Origin: Paenibacillus sp. UNC499MF
GTDB taxonomy: Bacteria > Bacillota > Bacilli > Paenibacillales > NBRC-103111
Assembly: GCF_900107975.1 (NCBI RefSeq)
Contig: NZ_FNVF01000001.1
Location: 418,323 to 482,322 of the forward strand
DNA: 64,000 nucleotides
Direction: 5' to 3'
Positions 9,122 to 17,308 of this stretch are shown in pieces. Position 1 is the first letter of the stretch. Each line of letters starts with the position of its first letter. The notes below the pieces were generated by a model. That model saw only the letters and a program-made list of their open reading frames with translations, did no database searches and was not told where the DNA came from. The position numbers and the translations under genes are program-made.

Positions 9122-9601
9122 TTGGCTTTCTCAGTGGGTTCGAATTTACAAGCGATTTCCCTGTTCGGAACGCTAGGCATGGCGCTTCTCGTAATTGCCA
9201 TCCGGATGAAAGCTTCCAAACGGCCGGTAAACGCGATGAAAATATTAATGCCGCCAATCGGCATGAGCACGGGATTTCTTATGTTTGTCGCTCCGCTGAC
9301 GCGGATACCGGTCTCGTGGGGGTTACTCGCTTTCGCGGTGGGAGCGGTTGTGTTCGCCTTTCCGTTAATCCGGACTTCCGGATTTTCCAAGCAGGGCGAT
9401 CATGTGTATCTTCATCGTTCCAAGGCGTTTTTGATCATCCTGATCGTCCTGCTCGCCATCCGTTTGTTTCTGCATTCGTACGTGGAGGAGTACATAACGG
9501 TGTACCAGACGGCCTCCGTATTCTTTATTCTCGCGTTCGGAATGCTGCTTCCTTGGCGGGTGGCCATGTACGTGCAGTACCGCAAACTGATGAACAGCTG
9601 A
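9122..9601 (+). CDS. CcdC-like membrane protein (DUF1453)
   Basis: A membrane protein of about 159 residues with four to five hydrophobic segments, near residues 8-28, 40-57, 65-85, 102-118 and 132-150. The motif MKASKRPVNAMKILMPPIGMSTGFLMF matches in pattern the Bacillus CcdC family, which is linked to cytochrome c biogenesis by gene context but has no defined activity. No ccdA or thioredoxin-like gene lies nearby, so a role in cytochrome maturation is uncertain. The start is a TTG just after GGAAGGAG; a GTG at 9134 is an alternative with more usual spacing. Confidence 0.8.
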   Translation: MAFSVGSNLQAISLFGTLGMALLVIAIRMKASKRPVNAMKILMPPIGMSTGFLMFVAPLTRIPVSWGLLAFAVGAVVFAFPLIRTSGFSKQGDHVYLHRSKAFLIILIVLLAIRLFLHSYVEEYITVYQTASVFFILAFGMLLPWRVAMYVQYRKLMNS

Positions 9602-9632
9602 GTCGGCGAGCCGCTTCACGGCCTGAATAAGG

Positions 9633-9806
9633 TTAGGAGGCGGCCCGTTTTTTCATTTGTTCCACGATGAGGCCGTCGAGCTGCTGGCTGACTTCGACGA
9701 CACGCGGATGATTCAATTCGTATTTGTATTGCGCGGCCATATAAGTCAGGACGCTTTTGAGGTATTCGATTTCCAGGTCAAGTGATCGGTTCATGGATAT
9801 GAGCAT
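9633..9806 (-). CDS. Spo0E-like aspartyl-phosphate phosphatase (57 aa)
   Basis: A very short gene. The product is two predicted helices: residues 6-30 (LDLEIEYLKSVLTYMAAQ) and 34-55 with the motif HPRVVEVSQQLDGLI, which matches the SQELD signature of the Spo0E family. Those proteins dephosphorylate Spo0A~P and delay sporulation, acting in the cytoplasm as small helical hairpins. The ATG at 9806 has GGAGGA at perfect spacing, and the usual length for the family is 50-90 residues. The family link is confident; the target Spo0A is an inference. It sits alone on the minus strand between two plus-strand genes. Confidence 0.85.
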   Translation of the reverse strand: MLISMNRSLDLEIEYLKSVLTYMAAQYKYELNHPRVVEVSQQLDGLIVEQMKKRAAS

Positions 9807-9889
9807 GGGATCTCCTCCTGCATGATCGGAATTTTTGTATAGCCGGACAACAGCGGCTGCAAACTAGATACGTACGGAGAGTGAAAGCA

Positions 9890-10846
9890 TTGATATGGAT
9901 TGTGTGGAGCGTCCTCTTGCTCCTTTTAGCCGGGTTTCTTGCTTCGGTCGGCATTGCCGCTTATGTGGGCTGGCAGCTGACTCATCCGAAAAGACAGCCT
10001 GTCGACGACTCGCCGCGGAATTACGGGCTTGTTTTCGAGGAGGTGGAAATAGCGAGCCGGACGGGCGGCATTCTGCTCAGCGGCTGGCATCTTCCTCCTC
10101 CGGATAAGGCAGTCAGGAGGAATCCGATGACTGTCATTATGTCTCACGGATACGCCGGAAACCGGCTCGAACGCGGCCTGCCGGCACTCGCGTTAGCGCG
10201 GGATCTCGTTACAGCGGGCTTTCGCGTGGTGATGTTCGACTTCCGGAATTCCGGCAATTCCCAGGGAAGCATGACCTCCGTGGGCTATTATGAAAAGCAC
10301 GATCTGCTGGGCGTCATCGACTGGGTAACGGAAACGTATTCCGGTGAAACCATAGGTTTGATCGGGTTTTCGATGGGAGCGACGACCTCTCTTCTGGCGG
10401 CTGCCGAGCATGAGAAGGTTGCCGCGGTAGTGGCGGACAGTCCGTTTCATCATCTCAAAAAATATTTGAAAACCAATTTGCCGGTATGGTCGGGTCTTCC
10501 GAACATTCCGTTTACTCCGCTTATCCTGCTTCTTTTTCCGCCTCTGCTCAAAATCGATCCCGAGGGAGTCGATGCGGTCAAAGCGGTTGAAGCGATCTAC
10601 CCGAGGCCCGTTCTCTTCATACACAGCAGCGACGACCGGGCTATTCCCCAAGCTTCTTCCGAAGAGATGTGGAGATGCCATCCCGATGCGTTCGATTTCT
10701 GGCGGACGGCCGGCGCGCCTCACGTGGGCTCTTACCATTTAGAATCGGCAGAATATGCGCGGCGTGTTATAGCGTTTCTAGAGAAAACGGTTTCCGAAGA
10801 GCCGACATTTTCTTTTGAACCGGTTTTATCCTGTAATTCCCATTAA
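9890..10846 (+). CDS. Membrane-anchored alpha/beta hydrolase (YqkD-like)
   Basis: About 318 residues. One N-terminal membrane helix (about 2-27) is followed by an alpha/beta-hydrolase domain: oxyanion region MSHGYAGNR near 87, strand VVMFDFRNSGNS, nucleophile elbow GFSMGA with Ser near 161, acid in SSDDRAI near 245, and the catalytic His in GAPHVGSYH near 280. It is likely an extracytoplasmic or membrane-surface esterase or peptidase-like enzyme, like YqkD of Bacillus; the substrate is unknown. Two starts compete: GTG at 9881, only one base after GGAG, and TTG at 9890, ten bases after it. The second was chosen on spacing. Confidence 0.85.
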   Translation: MIWIVWSVLLLLLAGFLASVGIAAYVGWQLTHPKRQPVDDSPRNYGLVFEEVEIASRTGGILLSGWHLPPPDKAVRRNPMTVIMSHGYAGNRLERGLPALALARDLVTAGFRVVMFDFRNSGNSQGSMTSVGYYEKHDLLGVIDWVTETYSGETIGLIGFSMGATTSLLAAAEHEKVAAVVADSPFHHLKKYLKTNLPVWSGLPNIPFTPLILLLFPPLLKIDPEGVDAVKAVEAIYPRPVLFIHSSDDRAIPQASSEEMWRCHPDAFDFWRTAGAPHVGSYHLESAEYARRVIAFLEKTVSEEPTFSFEPVLSCNSH

Positions 10847-11001
10847 CCTCAATTGATTCCTTTTGAATCGGCCTCCCGGCAATTTTGCAAAGCTTGGATT
10901 TATAAGGAAAAATCGGCTGGGGACGGGCGTTTGACCTGCTCCGGTTTCCGTGATACGATACCATCGAAAGATGCAAATTTAAAACGAAACGAGGTTCTAC
11001 A

Positions 11002-11319
11002 ATGAGCGATCACAAACACGATCATGATCAGGATTGCGGCTGCGGACACGATCACGACCATGAGCATGAAGAAAGCGTGTTTATTGTAACGGACGAAGAA
11101 GGCAAAGAGCATGAAATGGTCATGGTGTACACGTTTGACTCTCAGGATCAGCTGTATGCGGTACTGCTGGACAGAAACGATCCCGAAGCAGACGGTGTTA
11201 TCTTCCGTATAGAAGAAGAAAACGATGACGCCTACCTGGTGAACATCGAAGATGAAGCTGAATGGGAGCGCGTCGTAGCGGTCTACAATCAGATTATCGA
11301 GGAAGAAAACCGCGAATAG
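11002..11319 (+). CDS. DUF1292 protein with His-rich N-terminus (YrzB-like)
   Basis: A 105-residue acidic protein. The first 23 residues carry eight histidines in HDHD/GHDHDHEHE runs plus the pair CGC, a likely metal-binding tail. Residues 25-100 are the DUF1292 domain (FIVTDEEGKEHEMVMVYTFD, then YAVLLDR and a C-terminal WERVVAVYNQII helix). In Bacillus the family member YrzB is encoded beside yrrK and yrzL; here the gene is alone, and the family function is unknown. The metal-rich tail is added to an otherwise ordinary domain. A shared terminator follows. Confidence 0.88.
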   Translation: MSDHKHDHDQDCGCGHDHDHEHEESVFIVTDEEGKEHEMVMVYTFDSQDQLYAVLLDRNDPEADGVIFRIEEENDDAYLVNIEDEAEWERVVAVYNQIIEEENRE

Positions 11320-11363
11320 GTTCGTATTGGGCATACATACGTACGGCATGCGTGCGAACGATA

Positions 11364-11399
11364 AAAAATCCCTTTTCCTGTATAAGGAGAAGGGATTTC
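11364..11399. terminator. Bidirectional terminator
   Basis: 13-base arms AAATCCCTTTTCC / GGAGAAGGGATTT with one G-T pair, between convergent genes, with A- and T-rich flanks. Confidence 0.88.
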
Positions 11400-11420
11400 T
11401 GCATTTCTTTTTAAGTTTCG

Positions 11421-11840
11421 TTATTTGCGGGGATTAAAGTACATGGTGCGGCCGTTGAACAGGTCCAGTTGGGCTTTCCACTGGCGGGCCAGATATTTCC
11501 CGAGTTCGTTGGCTTTGGATTTGTCCCCGTGGGTAGCGGTATCCGGAAGAACGATCTGGACGTAATGCTGAAGAGTGTCTTCCCGCGTTTCGCTTCCGAC
11601 ACCGAGAACAATGCTGCGGTAACGAGGTGTGGTTCCTTTCAAGTAGAACCACTTGCCTTCCCCTTCGGGTTTCGTTTCCATGGTGTAGGGGAAGCCCGCC
11701 GAATCGTATTCCCAGCTCAACTGGGCACCGGTTCTGGAAAGCTGCTCGCGGTAATGCTCGAGCTGGCCTTTCAATTCGTCCAAGGTGGGGGAAGTCATTG
11801 TGGAGCCTGTGACAAAACGGATAAATGCGCTTTGACTCAT
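11421..11840 (-). CDS. DUF1885 family protein
   Basis: A 139-residue soluble protein. The start MSQSAFIRFV, the helix LDELKGQLEHYREQLSRTG and the run EGEGKWFYLKG followed by IVLGVG match what I recall of DUF1885 proteins of Bacillus and Paenibacillus, whose function is unknown. The frame is open to 11864, but the ATG at 11840 has GGAGGT eight bases upstream. It is the downstream neighbour of speA on the same strand, 83 bases apart, with its own ribosome binding site. Confidence 0.8.
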   Translation of the reverse strand: MSQSAFIRFVTGSTMTSPTLDELKGQLEHYREQLSRTGAQLSWEYDSAGFPYTMETKPEGEGKWFYLKGTTPRYRSIVLGVGSETREDTLQHYVQIVLPDTATHGDKSKANELGKYLARQWKAQLDLFNGRTMYFNPRK

Positions 11841-11923
11841 TGCTTGGCACCTCCAAAACTGCAATCCCCCACATCATAGCATCCGTGGACAATTTTGACA
11901 ATCTTGCGTTGTGTGGAGCAAAA

Positions 11924-13393
11924 TTAGAAAATCGGCTGCGTTTCCACGATGACTTTGACGAATTGGCAGCTGCGGTCTTCGGGTCCTTTTACCGGAAGCC
12001 CGACTTCCACGTGTTCCACGATATAATCGATGTTTTCCTGGGAGATGACTTCACCCGGCAGCAGAATCGGAATACCCGGCGGGTACACGTAAATGAACTC
12101 GGCAATGATTCTTCCCGCCGACTCTTTGAACGGAACAACCTCCGTATCGCCGTAGAAGGCGTCGCGGGGGATCAGGGAGAGCTGGGGAATTTCCGGGATG
12201 ATCACGATCAAATCGTCCTCGGCATTGCCGGTATAGTGCTCGGCGGACAATTCGCGCAGCGCCTGGAGGAGCATGTCGATGTTATCGGCGGTGTCGCCCG
12301 GCGTGACCAGACACAGGATATTGTACATGTCGCTCATCTCGACCTCGATGTTATAGCGATCTCTGAGCCAGTTCTCGACATCGTAGCCCGTCAGTCCGAG
12401 ATGACGGATATGGATCGTCACCTTGGTTGCATCGTAAGCGTACGTGGCTTCCGTGCCGAGAATTTCTTCCCCGAACGAATAAAGGCCGGGGATCTTGTTG
12501 ATTTCGCTCCGCGCATATTCCGCGAGCCCGATTGCCCGCTCGGCCAGTTCATGGCCGTTCAGAGCGAGATGACGGCGTGCGGTATCCAGCGAAGCGAGCA
12601 GAATATAAGACGTCGAAGTCGTCGTCATCATACTCATGATCGTTTGAATGCGTTTCGGGTTGGCGCGGCTTCCCTGCACATTGAGCACGGAGCTTTGCGT
12701 AAGGGAGCCGCCGAGCTTATGTACGCTCGTAGCCGCCATATCCGCGCCGGCTTCCATTGCGGACATCGGAAGTTTATCATGGAAGTGGATAAGCACTCCA
12801 TGCGCCTCGTCGACCAGAACAGGGATGTCATAGCTGTGAACGAGGTCGACGATCTCCTTCAAGTGCGTGCATACGCCGTAGTAGGTCGGGTTGATCACGA
12901 GAACCCCTTTGGCGTCCGGATGCTTCTCCAGCGCGCGGCGTACGGACTTGGTCGTAATTCCGTGGTCGATCCCGAGGTTGGCGTCACGGGCGGGCGAGAT
13001 GAAGACCGGTTTGATTCCGGCGAAAATGATAGCGGCCATTACGGATTTATGCACATTCCGCGGTACGATGATTTTATCTCCCTGACCGGCTACCGACATG
13101 ATCATGGTCATGATGGCGCCGCTCGTGCCCTGGACGGAGAAGAAGGTGTGCTCCGCGCCGAAAGCCTGCGCAGCGAGTTTCTGGGCTTCTTCGATTACGC
13201 CTGTGGGCTGGTGAAGGTCATCCAGCGGTGCGATATTGATCAAATCGATGGACAGTGCGTTTTCGCCGAGAAATTCCCGGTACTCAGGGTCCATCCCGAC
13301 TCCTTTTTTGTGGCCTGGAATATGGAACTGGATCGGATTTTTCTCCGCATGCGTGCGCAAGGCCGAGAATAGGGGTGTGCGATGTTGATCCAT
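11924..13393 (-). CDS. speA: Arginine decarboxylase (Orn/Lys/Arg decarboxylase family)
   Basis: A PLP enzyme that decarboxylates L-arginine to agmatine, the first step of the agmatine route to putrescine and spermidine. The 489 residues and the sequence pattern follow Bacillus SpeA closely. The start MDQHRTPLFSAL is followed by HIPGHKKG (24-31). The aspartate pairing with PLP is in VDEAHG (194-199), and the Schiff-base lysine is Lys226 in SVHKLGG. The C-terminal domain has the usual YPPGIPI motif. The frame runs 33 codons further upstream, but the ATG at 13393 with GGGAAGGG is the family start. It has its own promoter at 13469-13496. Confidence 0.93.
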   Translation of the reverse strand: MDQHRTPLFSALRTHAEKNPIQFHIPGHKKGVGMDPEYREFLGENALSIDLINIAPLDDLHQPTGVIEEAQKLAAQAFGAEHTFFSVQGTSGAIMTMIMSVAGQGDKIIVPRNVHKSVMAAIIFAGIKPVFISPARDANLGIDHGITTKSVRRALEKHPDAKGVLVINPTYYGVCTHLKEIVDLVHSYDIPVLVDEAHGVLIHFHDKLPMSAMEAGADMAATSVHKLGGSLTQSSVLNVQGSRANPKRIQTIMSMMTTTSTSYILLASLDTARRHLALNGHELAERAIGLAEYARSEINKIPGLYSFGEEILGTEATYAYDATKVTIHIRHLGLTGYDVENWLRDRYNIEVEMSDMYNILCLVTPGDTADNIDMLLQALRELSAEHYTGNAEDDLIVIIPEIPQLSLIPRDAFYGDTEVVPFKESAGRIIAEFIYVYPPGIPILLPGEVISQENIDYIVEHVEVGLPVKGPEDRSCQFVKVIVETQPIF

Positions 13394-13468
13394 CCGGCAA
13401 CCCTTCCCTTCTGCGTGGAATTTCTGCGAATCGCTGATACGAATCACGAGATTGAACAAACAAAGTAG

Positions 13469-13496
13469 AGTATAACAAAAACGGACGGGCATGCAA
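13469..13496 (-). promoter_or_regulatory. SigA-type promoter for speA
   Basis: On the minus strand TTGCAT, 16-base spacer, TATACT with an extended TG one base upstream. The transcription start would be near 13462, giving a leader of about 70 bases. Confidence 0.65.
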
Positions 13497-13575
13497 GTAT
13501 ATTTTTTGAAAATAGTTTGTCCATCCCGGGGAAAACCTAATAAAAGAACGCTGCAAGAGAGGGGCGAGAGATAGC

Positions 13576-14934
13576 ATGATGAATCTGGCCGGTTGGAAAA
13601 ACAAGACGGGGGCGGCCGCGCCCTTTGTCGTACAGCTGCTAATGATAATGTTTGTGGTGGAATTCGTGAAAGGGGCGCTCCTTCTGACGATTCTGCCCGT
13701 TTACATGAAAACGGTCCTGGGTGCCACGGCGTTCGTCGTAGGCTGGTCCCTGGCCGCCCAATATATCGGGGATAACGTGTTCCGCACGCCGGTCGGATGG
13801 CTGATCGACAAAGCCGGCTACCGGCTGTCCATGCTGATCGGCATTCTGCTTTCGGGGGGCTCCGTACTGATCATGGCGACCTTTACGCACCACGCCTGGA
13901 TGGTGGCGGCATGCGCCATGCTGGGCGTCGGTACGGCTCCGCTGTGGCCGGCCGTCATAGCGGGAACGACCGAGGTCGCGGGAGACAAGGCGAAAGGAAC
14001 GATCATGAGCGTGGTCTACATGGCATGGCTCAGCGGTACGGGCCTTGGGCCTGTCGTGATCAATTTCTTTATTCACGGGTCGAATTACGGACCGGCGTAC
14101 CGGCTGCTGCTCATTTCCATGGGCGTTGTGCTGCTGATCGCCCTGTTTCTGCCGCGCAAACCGCTGCTTCGCGAAAGCGGGGAAGAGAACCGGCGAGCTT
14201 CGGCCGCTGGAGCTTTTCCCGCAGGCGCGGCGGCGATGGAAGCGGGCGCCGATCCCCTCGGAGAGGCCGTCACCGCGGCCGGGGGTGGCGCGGCTGCCGC
14301 AGCTGCGGTGGCGGCCGATAAGAAGCCGCTGGGGGAGCGCATGCGTCTATACATGATGGAGGCCCGCGCCTCGCTAAGGGAGATGAACGTCAGCCGGCTG
14401 CTGTTTCCGGCCATGTTCATCCAGACGTTTGCGCTCGGAGTGCTGACTCCCATCCTTACGCTCTATGCCCGTGAGGTCCTGCATCTTTCGCCCGGACAAT
14501 ACAGCATGCTGCTCATTCTAGGAGGAGGGGCGGCCGTGGCGCTGCTCGTGCCGGTCGGAAAGCTTGTGGACCGCAAGGGCATCAAAGGACTGCTGACCGC
14601 AGGGCTTATTTTCAGCTCGGTCTCTCTGCTGGCGCTCGGGTTTATCCGGCAGCTTGCGGTCGTTTACGCCGTCGTCGGACTGCTTGGAATCGGCTACGCG
14701 CTAATCATTCCGTCCTGGAACGCGCTTATCGCGTCCTGTGTGCCCAAGGAGAAGAGAGGCGCCGTCTGGGGTTTTTTCCTGACCATTGAGGGGCTCGGCA
14801 TGATTGTGGGTCCCATCGTTTCGGGCAAGCTGTGGGATGCGTTCGGTCCGTCCGTGCCCTTTACGGTAAGCGGATCGGTACTGCTACTCCTGCTCGTGCT
14901 ACAGTGGAGAATTTTGGCCAAGAGCCGCGGGTGA
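13576..14934 (+). CDS. MFS transporter
   Basis: A 452-residue membrane protein with twelve predicted helices in two groups of six (about 15-190 and 275-450). A long hydrophilic, Ala/Gly-rich loop of about 80 residues separates them (GAFPAGAAAMEAGADPLGEA pattern), longer than usual for the major facilitator family. The A-like loop GWLIDKAGYRLS after helix 2 and the repeat GKLVDRKGIKG in the second half are MFS hallmarks. The substrate is unknown; drug export is common in this group. It is preceded by GAGAGG and starts with two ATG codons. It is divergent from speA, but polyamine export would be only a guess. Confidence 0.88.
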   Translation: MMNLAGWKNKTGAAAPFVVQLLMIMFVVEFVKGALLLTILPVYMKTVLGATAFVVGWSLAAQYIGDNVFRTPVGWLIDKAGYRLSMLIGILLSGGSVLIMATFTHHAWMVAACAMLGVGTAPLWPAVIAGTTEVAGDKAKGTIMSVVYMAWLSGTGLGPVVINFFIHGSNYGPAYRLLLISMGVVLLIALFLPRKPLLRESGEENRRASAAGAFPAGAAAMEAGADPLGEAVTAAGGGAAAAAAVAADKKPLGERMRLYMMEARASLREMNVSRLLFPAMFIQTFALGVLTPILTLYAREVLHLSPGQYSMLLILGGGAAVALLVPVGKLVDRKGIKGLLTAGLIFSSVSLLALGFIRQLAVVYAVVGLLGIGYALIIPSWNALIASCVPKEKRGAVWGFFLTIEGLGMIVGPIVSGKLWDAFGPSVPFTVSGSVLLLLLVLQWRILAKSRG

Positions 14935-15023
14935 GCGGGTAAAAAAGCTGCTGCATCCGCGTGTATTTGCCTGGCTGAATCTATTAGAGCCTGCATGCCT
15001 GCCGGTCAAAGACCATTCGCGAA

Positions 15024-15053
15024 AGTCCCGCCTAAGCTGCGGGGCTTTTTTTT
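15024..15053 (+). terminator. Terminator after the MFS gene
   Basis: AGTCCCGC / GCGGGGCT stem (one G-T pair) followed by eight T. It lies 90 bases after the stop. Confidence 0.85.
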
Positions 15054-15163
15054 AATAAAGGTAAATCCCACTTGCGCCTATCTTCCCGCCATGCACCGCC
15101 TTGCAAGGGAGCAAATAAATTTGAATATCGTAAGAAAACCCATCCGGTGCCCCTAAGGCGGTG

Positions 15164-15172
15164 TGCTATACT
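15164..15172 (+). promoter_or_regulatory. Extended -10 promoter candidate
   Basis: TGCTATACT has the TGn extension and a good -10, but no clear -35. It lies in the 340-base gap between the MFS and beta-helix genes, which otherwise holds a terminator and the cre-like site. Confidence 0.4.
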
Positions 15173-15226
15173 GAAAGCATTGGAAGACGAGGGAGGTGAA
15201 TTAAAAGGAGTTTTTCGATCTGCAAA

Positions 15227-15241
15227 ATGAAAGCGCTTAAA
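15227..15241 (+). promoter_or_regulatory. cre-like CcpA site
   Basis: ATGAAAGCGCTTAAA fits the cre consensus WTGNAANCGNWNNCW except for one base. It is downstream of the promoter candidate and 37 bases before the start codon of the secreted beta-helix gene, a position suited to roadblock repression. Confidence 0.5.
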
Positions 15242-15277
15242 CTTTCAGGTGTATTCATTTTAAAGGAGGCTGTTGTA

Positions 15278-16330
15278 ATGAAAACTTTATTCACCCGGCA
15301 AAAATTGCTGCGTAAAAGCTTGCTGTCCGCCGTCCTGCTCGGCTCCGTATTCGCACCCGCCATGTATGCCGCCGTGCCGCATGAAACCGGGTTATCCGCG
15401 GATCAAGCAGCCGCCGGCATAGAAGAGCAGGCCGCAGCCGCGCTCCGTACCGTTTCGTGCTCGACCGTCTCGTGCCTTCAGAGCGCCTTGAAAAACGCGC
15501 AGCCGGGGGACCGCATCGTGCTTGCGCCGGGTACGTACAAGGGAACGTTCTCCTCGGCCGTCAACGGAAGTAAAGCGAACCCGATTACGATTGAAAGCCG
15601 GGATCCGGCCAATCAGGCGGTGGTATCGGGCACTTCGGCGGGAGGCGGTTACTGCCTGAAAATTACGGGCGACAACTGGGTGATCCGGAATCTCAAGTTT
15701 ACGAACGCACAGAAAGGCATCATACTGGATAATTCGAACGATACGCTAATTTCGGGAGTCGAGGTGTACGGTATCGGCTACGAAGGCGTACACTTCCGCG
15801 ACGGCAGCTCGCGGGGAATTCTGGAAAATTCGTATATTCACGATACGGGCACCGTTAACAAAGGATTCGGGGAAGGCGTCTATGTGGGGTCCGCCGAAGG
15901 AGCCAGCTACAATCAGACCGTAAACGATACGATTATCCGGGGCGTACGAATCGGCCCAAATGTCACGGCCGAGCATATCGACATTAAAGAAAGAACGAGC
16001 GGAACACTGGTCGAGAACTGTGTGTTCAACGGTACGGGCATCAGCGGCGAAAACTATGCGGACAGCTTCATCGACGTTAAAGGCAACAACGCCGTAATCC
16101 GCAATAATACGGGATCGAGGAACGGGAACAGTATAATCGTCGACGCTTTTCAGCTTCACCAGATTGTGGCGGGCTGGGGCGTAAACAATGACTTTTCGGG
16201 CAATACGGTCAACCTGGATCAGTCCTCCGCCTATGTGATTAACGCTTCTCAAGGGACGCAGGCCAAGGCTCACGGCAATGTGAGGAATCCGTCCGGAAAC
16301 ATGTACAAGGGCAATGTGACGACCTATTAA
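15278..16330 (+). CDS. Secreted right-handed beta-helix protein (pectate-lyase-like fold)
   Basis: 350 residues. A signal peptide with a basic n-region (RQKLLRKS), a hydrophobic core and a likely cleavage after AMYA near residue 30. The region SALKNAQPGDRIVLAPGTYKG is the typical first coil of polysaccharide-lyase or chondroitinase-B-like beta helices. Repeating coils such as NWVIRNLKFTNAQKGIILDN and GVHFRDGSSRGILENSYIHD continue to the end. The enzyme class is not certain: PL-type lyase activity on pectin or another uronate polymer is plausible. The ATG at 15278 has AAAGGAGG; the longer frame from 15227 has none, and its extra codons cover the cre-like site. Confidence 0.85.
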   Translation: MKTLFTRQKLLRKSLLSAVLLGSVFAPAMYAAVPHETGLSADQAAAGIEEQAAAALRTVSCSTVSCLQSALKNAQPGDRIVLAPGTYKGTFSSAVNGSKANPITIESRDPANQAVVSGTSAGGGYCLKITGDNWVIRNLKFTNAQKGIILDNSNDTLISGVEVYGIGYEGVHFRDGSSRGILENSYIHDTGTVNKGFGEGVYVGSAEGASYNQTVNDTIIRGVRIGPNVTAEHIDIKERTSGTLVENCVFNGTGISGENYADSFIDVKGNNAVIRNNTGSRNGNSIIVDAFQLHQIVAGWGVNNDFSGNTVNLDQSSAYVINASQGTQAKAHGNVRNPSGNMYKGNVTTY

Positions 16331-16348
16331 GAAAATGCGAAACGGCAA

Positions 16349-16383
16349 AAAGGGAGTGCCTCCTGAGGGCACTCCCTTTATCG
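16349..16383. terminator. Bidirectional terminator
   Basis: 12-base arms AAAGGGAGTGCC / GGCACTCCCTTT between convergent genes, with T- and A-rich flanks. Confidence 0.9.
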
Positions 16384-16430
16384 TATGGACTGAAGCGGCG
16401 GGACATTTCACCTGCGAGGCGGGCAGAAAG

Positions 16431-17156
16431 TCACGAGTCCCGCGCCGGAACGCGCTGCTCGACGTATTTTTCCAGATCGGGAGCGAGAAGGGCCTGGATG
16501 CGGCTGATGAGCTGGCTTTTCGTAATGCCCTTGCTTTCGGCAATCTGCTGGAGCGATTTGCCCTGCCGGAGTTCTCGGTGGAGCTCTTCTTTGCTGATGC
16601 CGATGGCCTGGGCGAGCTTTTCCTGATCGGGCTTGAGGCCATGACGCGTTTTCCCGTGCTGATGACGGTTATGATGATCAAGCAGCGCCTTATCCTGCAT
16701 CATCCGTTTAAGATGCTCGGCCATTCTCTGCTTCAGGGCCGCTGCCCGCTCCGCATCGAGCCGTCCTTCTTTAACGGCCTGATCGATCTTCGAATCGCGG
16801 ATCGCAAGCAGCTTAGCCGCCAGCTCCTTCTCGCCGATTCCTTTCTCTTTGGCCACGTCGGAGAGGCTTCTGCCTTTCTCCAGCGATTCTTTCAAAGAAG
16901 TGACGGTAGTGCCGAGAATAGAAGCGGCTTCCTCAAGAATCGGAAGACCGGGGACGCTGCTGTCTTTCGCGTTATGTGAGTCCTGGCGTCCGGGCACGTC
17001 CGCGGATGGAGCCGGCTGACCGAGAACGGCTTCGTCGGGCAGTTCCTCCGGAGAGCCGAAGGCGGCGGCCTGTCTGGCGCCGAGAGATACCGAACCGAGC
17101 AGAAAAGCAAGTGCCAGCGTACCGGCCCATTTTTTCTTGGATGCTTGTAAAAACAT
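16431..17156 (-). CDS. Secreted protein with two copies of a helical repeat
   Basis: 241 residues. A signal peptide (about 1-32, ending in ARQAAAF) is followed by a Pro-rich stretch and two copies of a 40-residue unit, at about 77-117 (ILGTTVTSLKESLEKGRSL, then VAKEKGIGEKELAAKLL) and 180-220 (AIGISKEELHRELRQGKSL, then IAESKGITKSQLISRI). Between them lies a His-rich linker (HHNRHQHGKTRH). Each unit looks like a pair of small helix-turn-helix motifs. Units of this kind are common in exported proteins of Paenibacillus and Bacillus, but I know of no function. The ribosome binding site is GAAGGAGG at good spacing. Confidence 0.8.
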   Translation of the reverse strand: MFLQASKKKWAGTLALAFLLGSVSLGARQAAAFGSPEELPDEAVLGQPAPSADVPGRQDSHNAKDSSVPGLPILEEAASILGTTVTSLKESLEKGRSLSDVAKEKGIGEKELAAKLLAIRDSKIDQAVKEGRLDAERAAALKQRMAEHLKRMMQDKALLDHHNRHQHGKTRHGLKPDQEKLAQAIGISKEELHRELRQGKSLQQIAESKGITKSQLISRIQALLAPDLEKYVEQRVPARDS

Positions 17157-17308
17157 AGGAAGAACCTCCTTCAGATCGGATGTCCTTCCTAGTATTTCCC
17201 AAACGGGAGCGGATTATTTGCGGGCCGCGTTTCTTTTTGAAATGCCCGGCGGGTTCACACTTCGTGCGGAATTGCCGATATAGGGGATAGGAACGTCCAG
17301 CCGGCGGC

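Noticed and set aside
11825-13372. 515-codon open frame opposite speA
   Set aside because: Composition is Arg/His/Asp-rich as expected from reverse reading of a coding strand; speA is a clear full-length family member.
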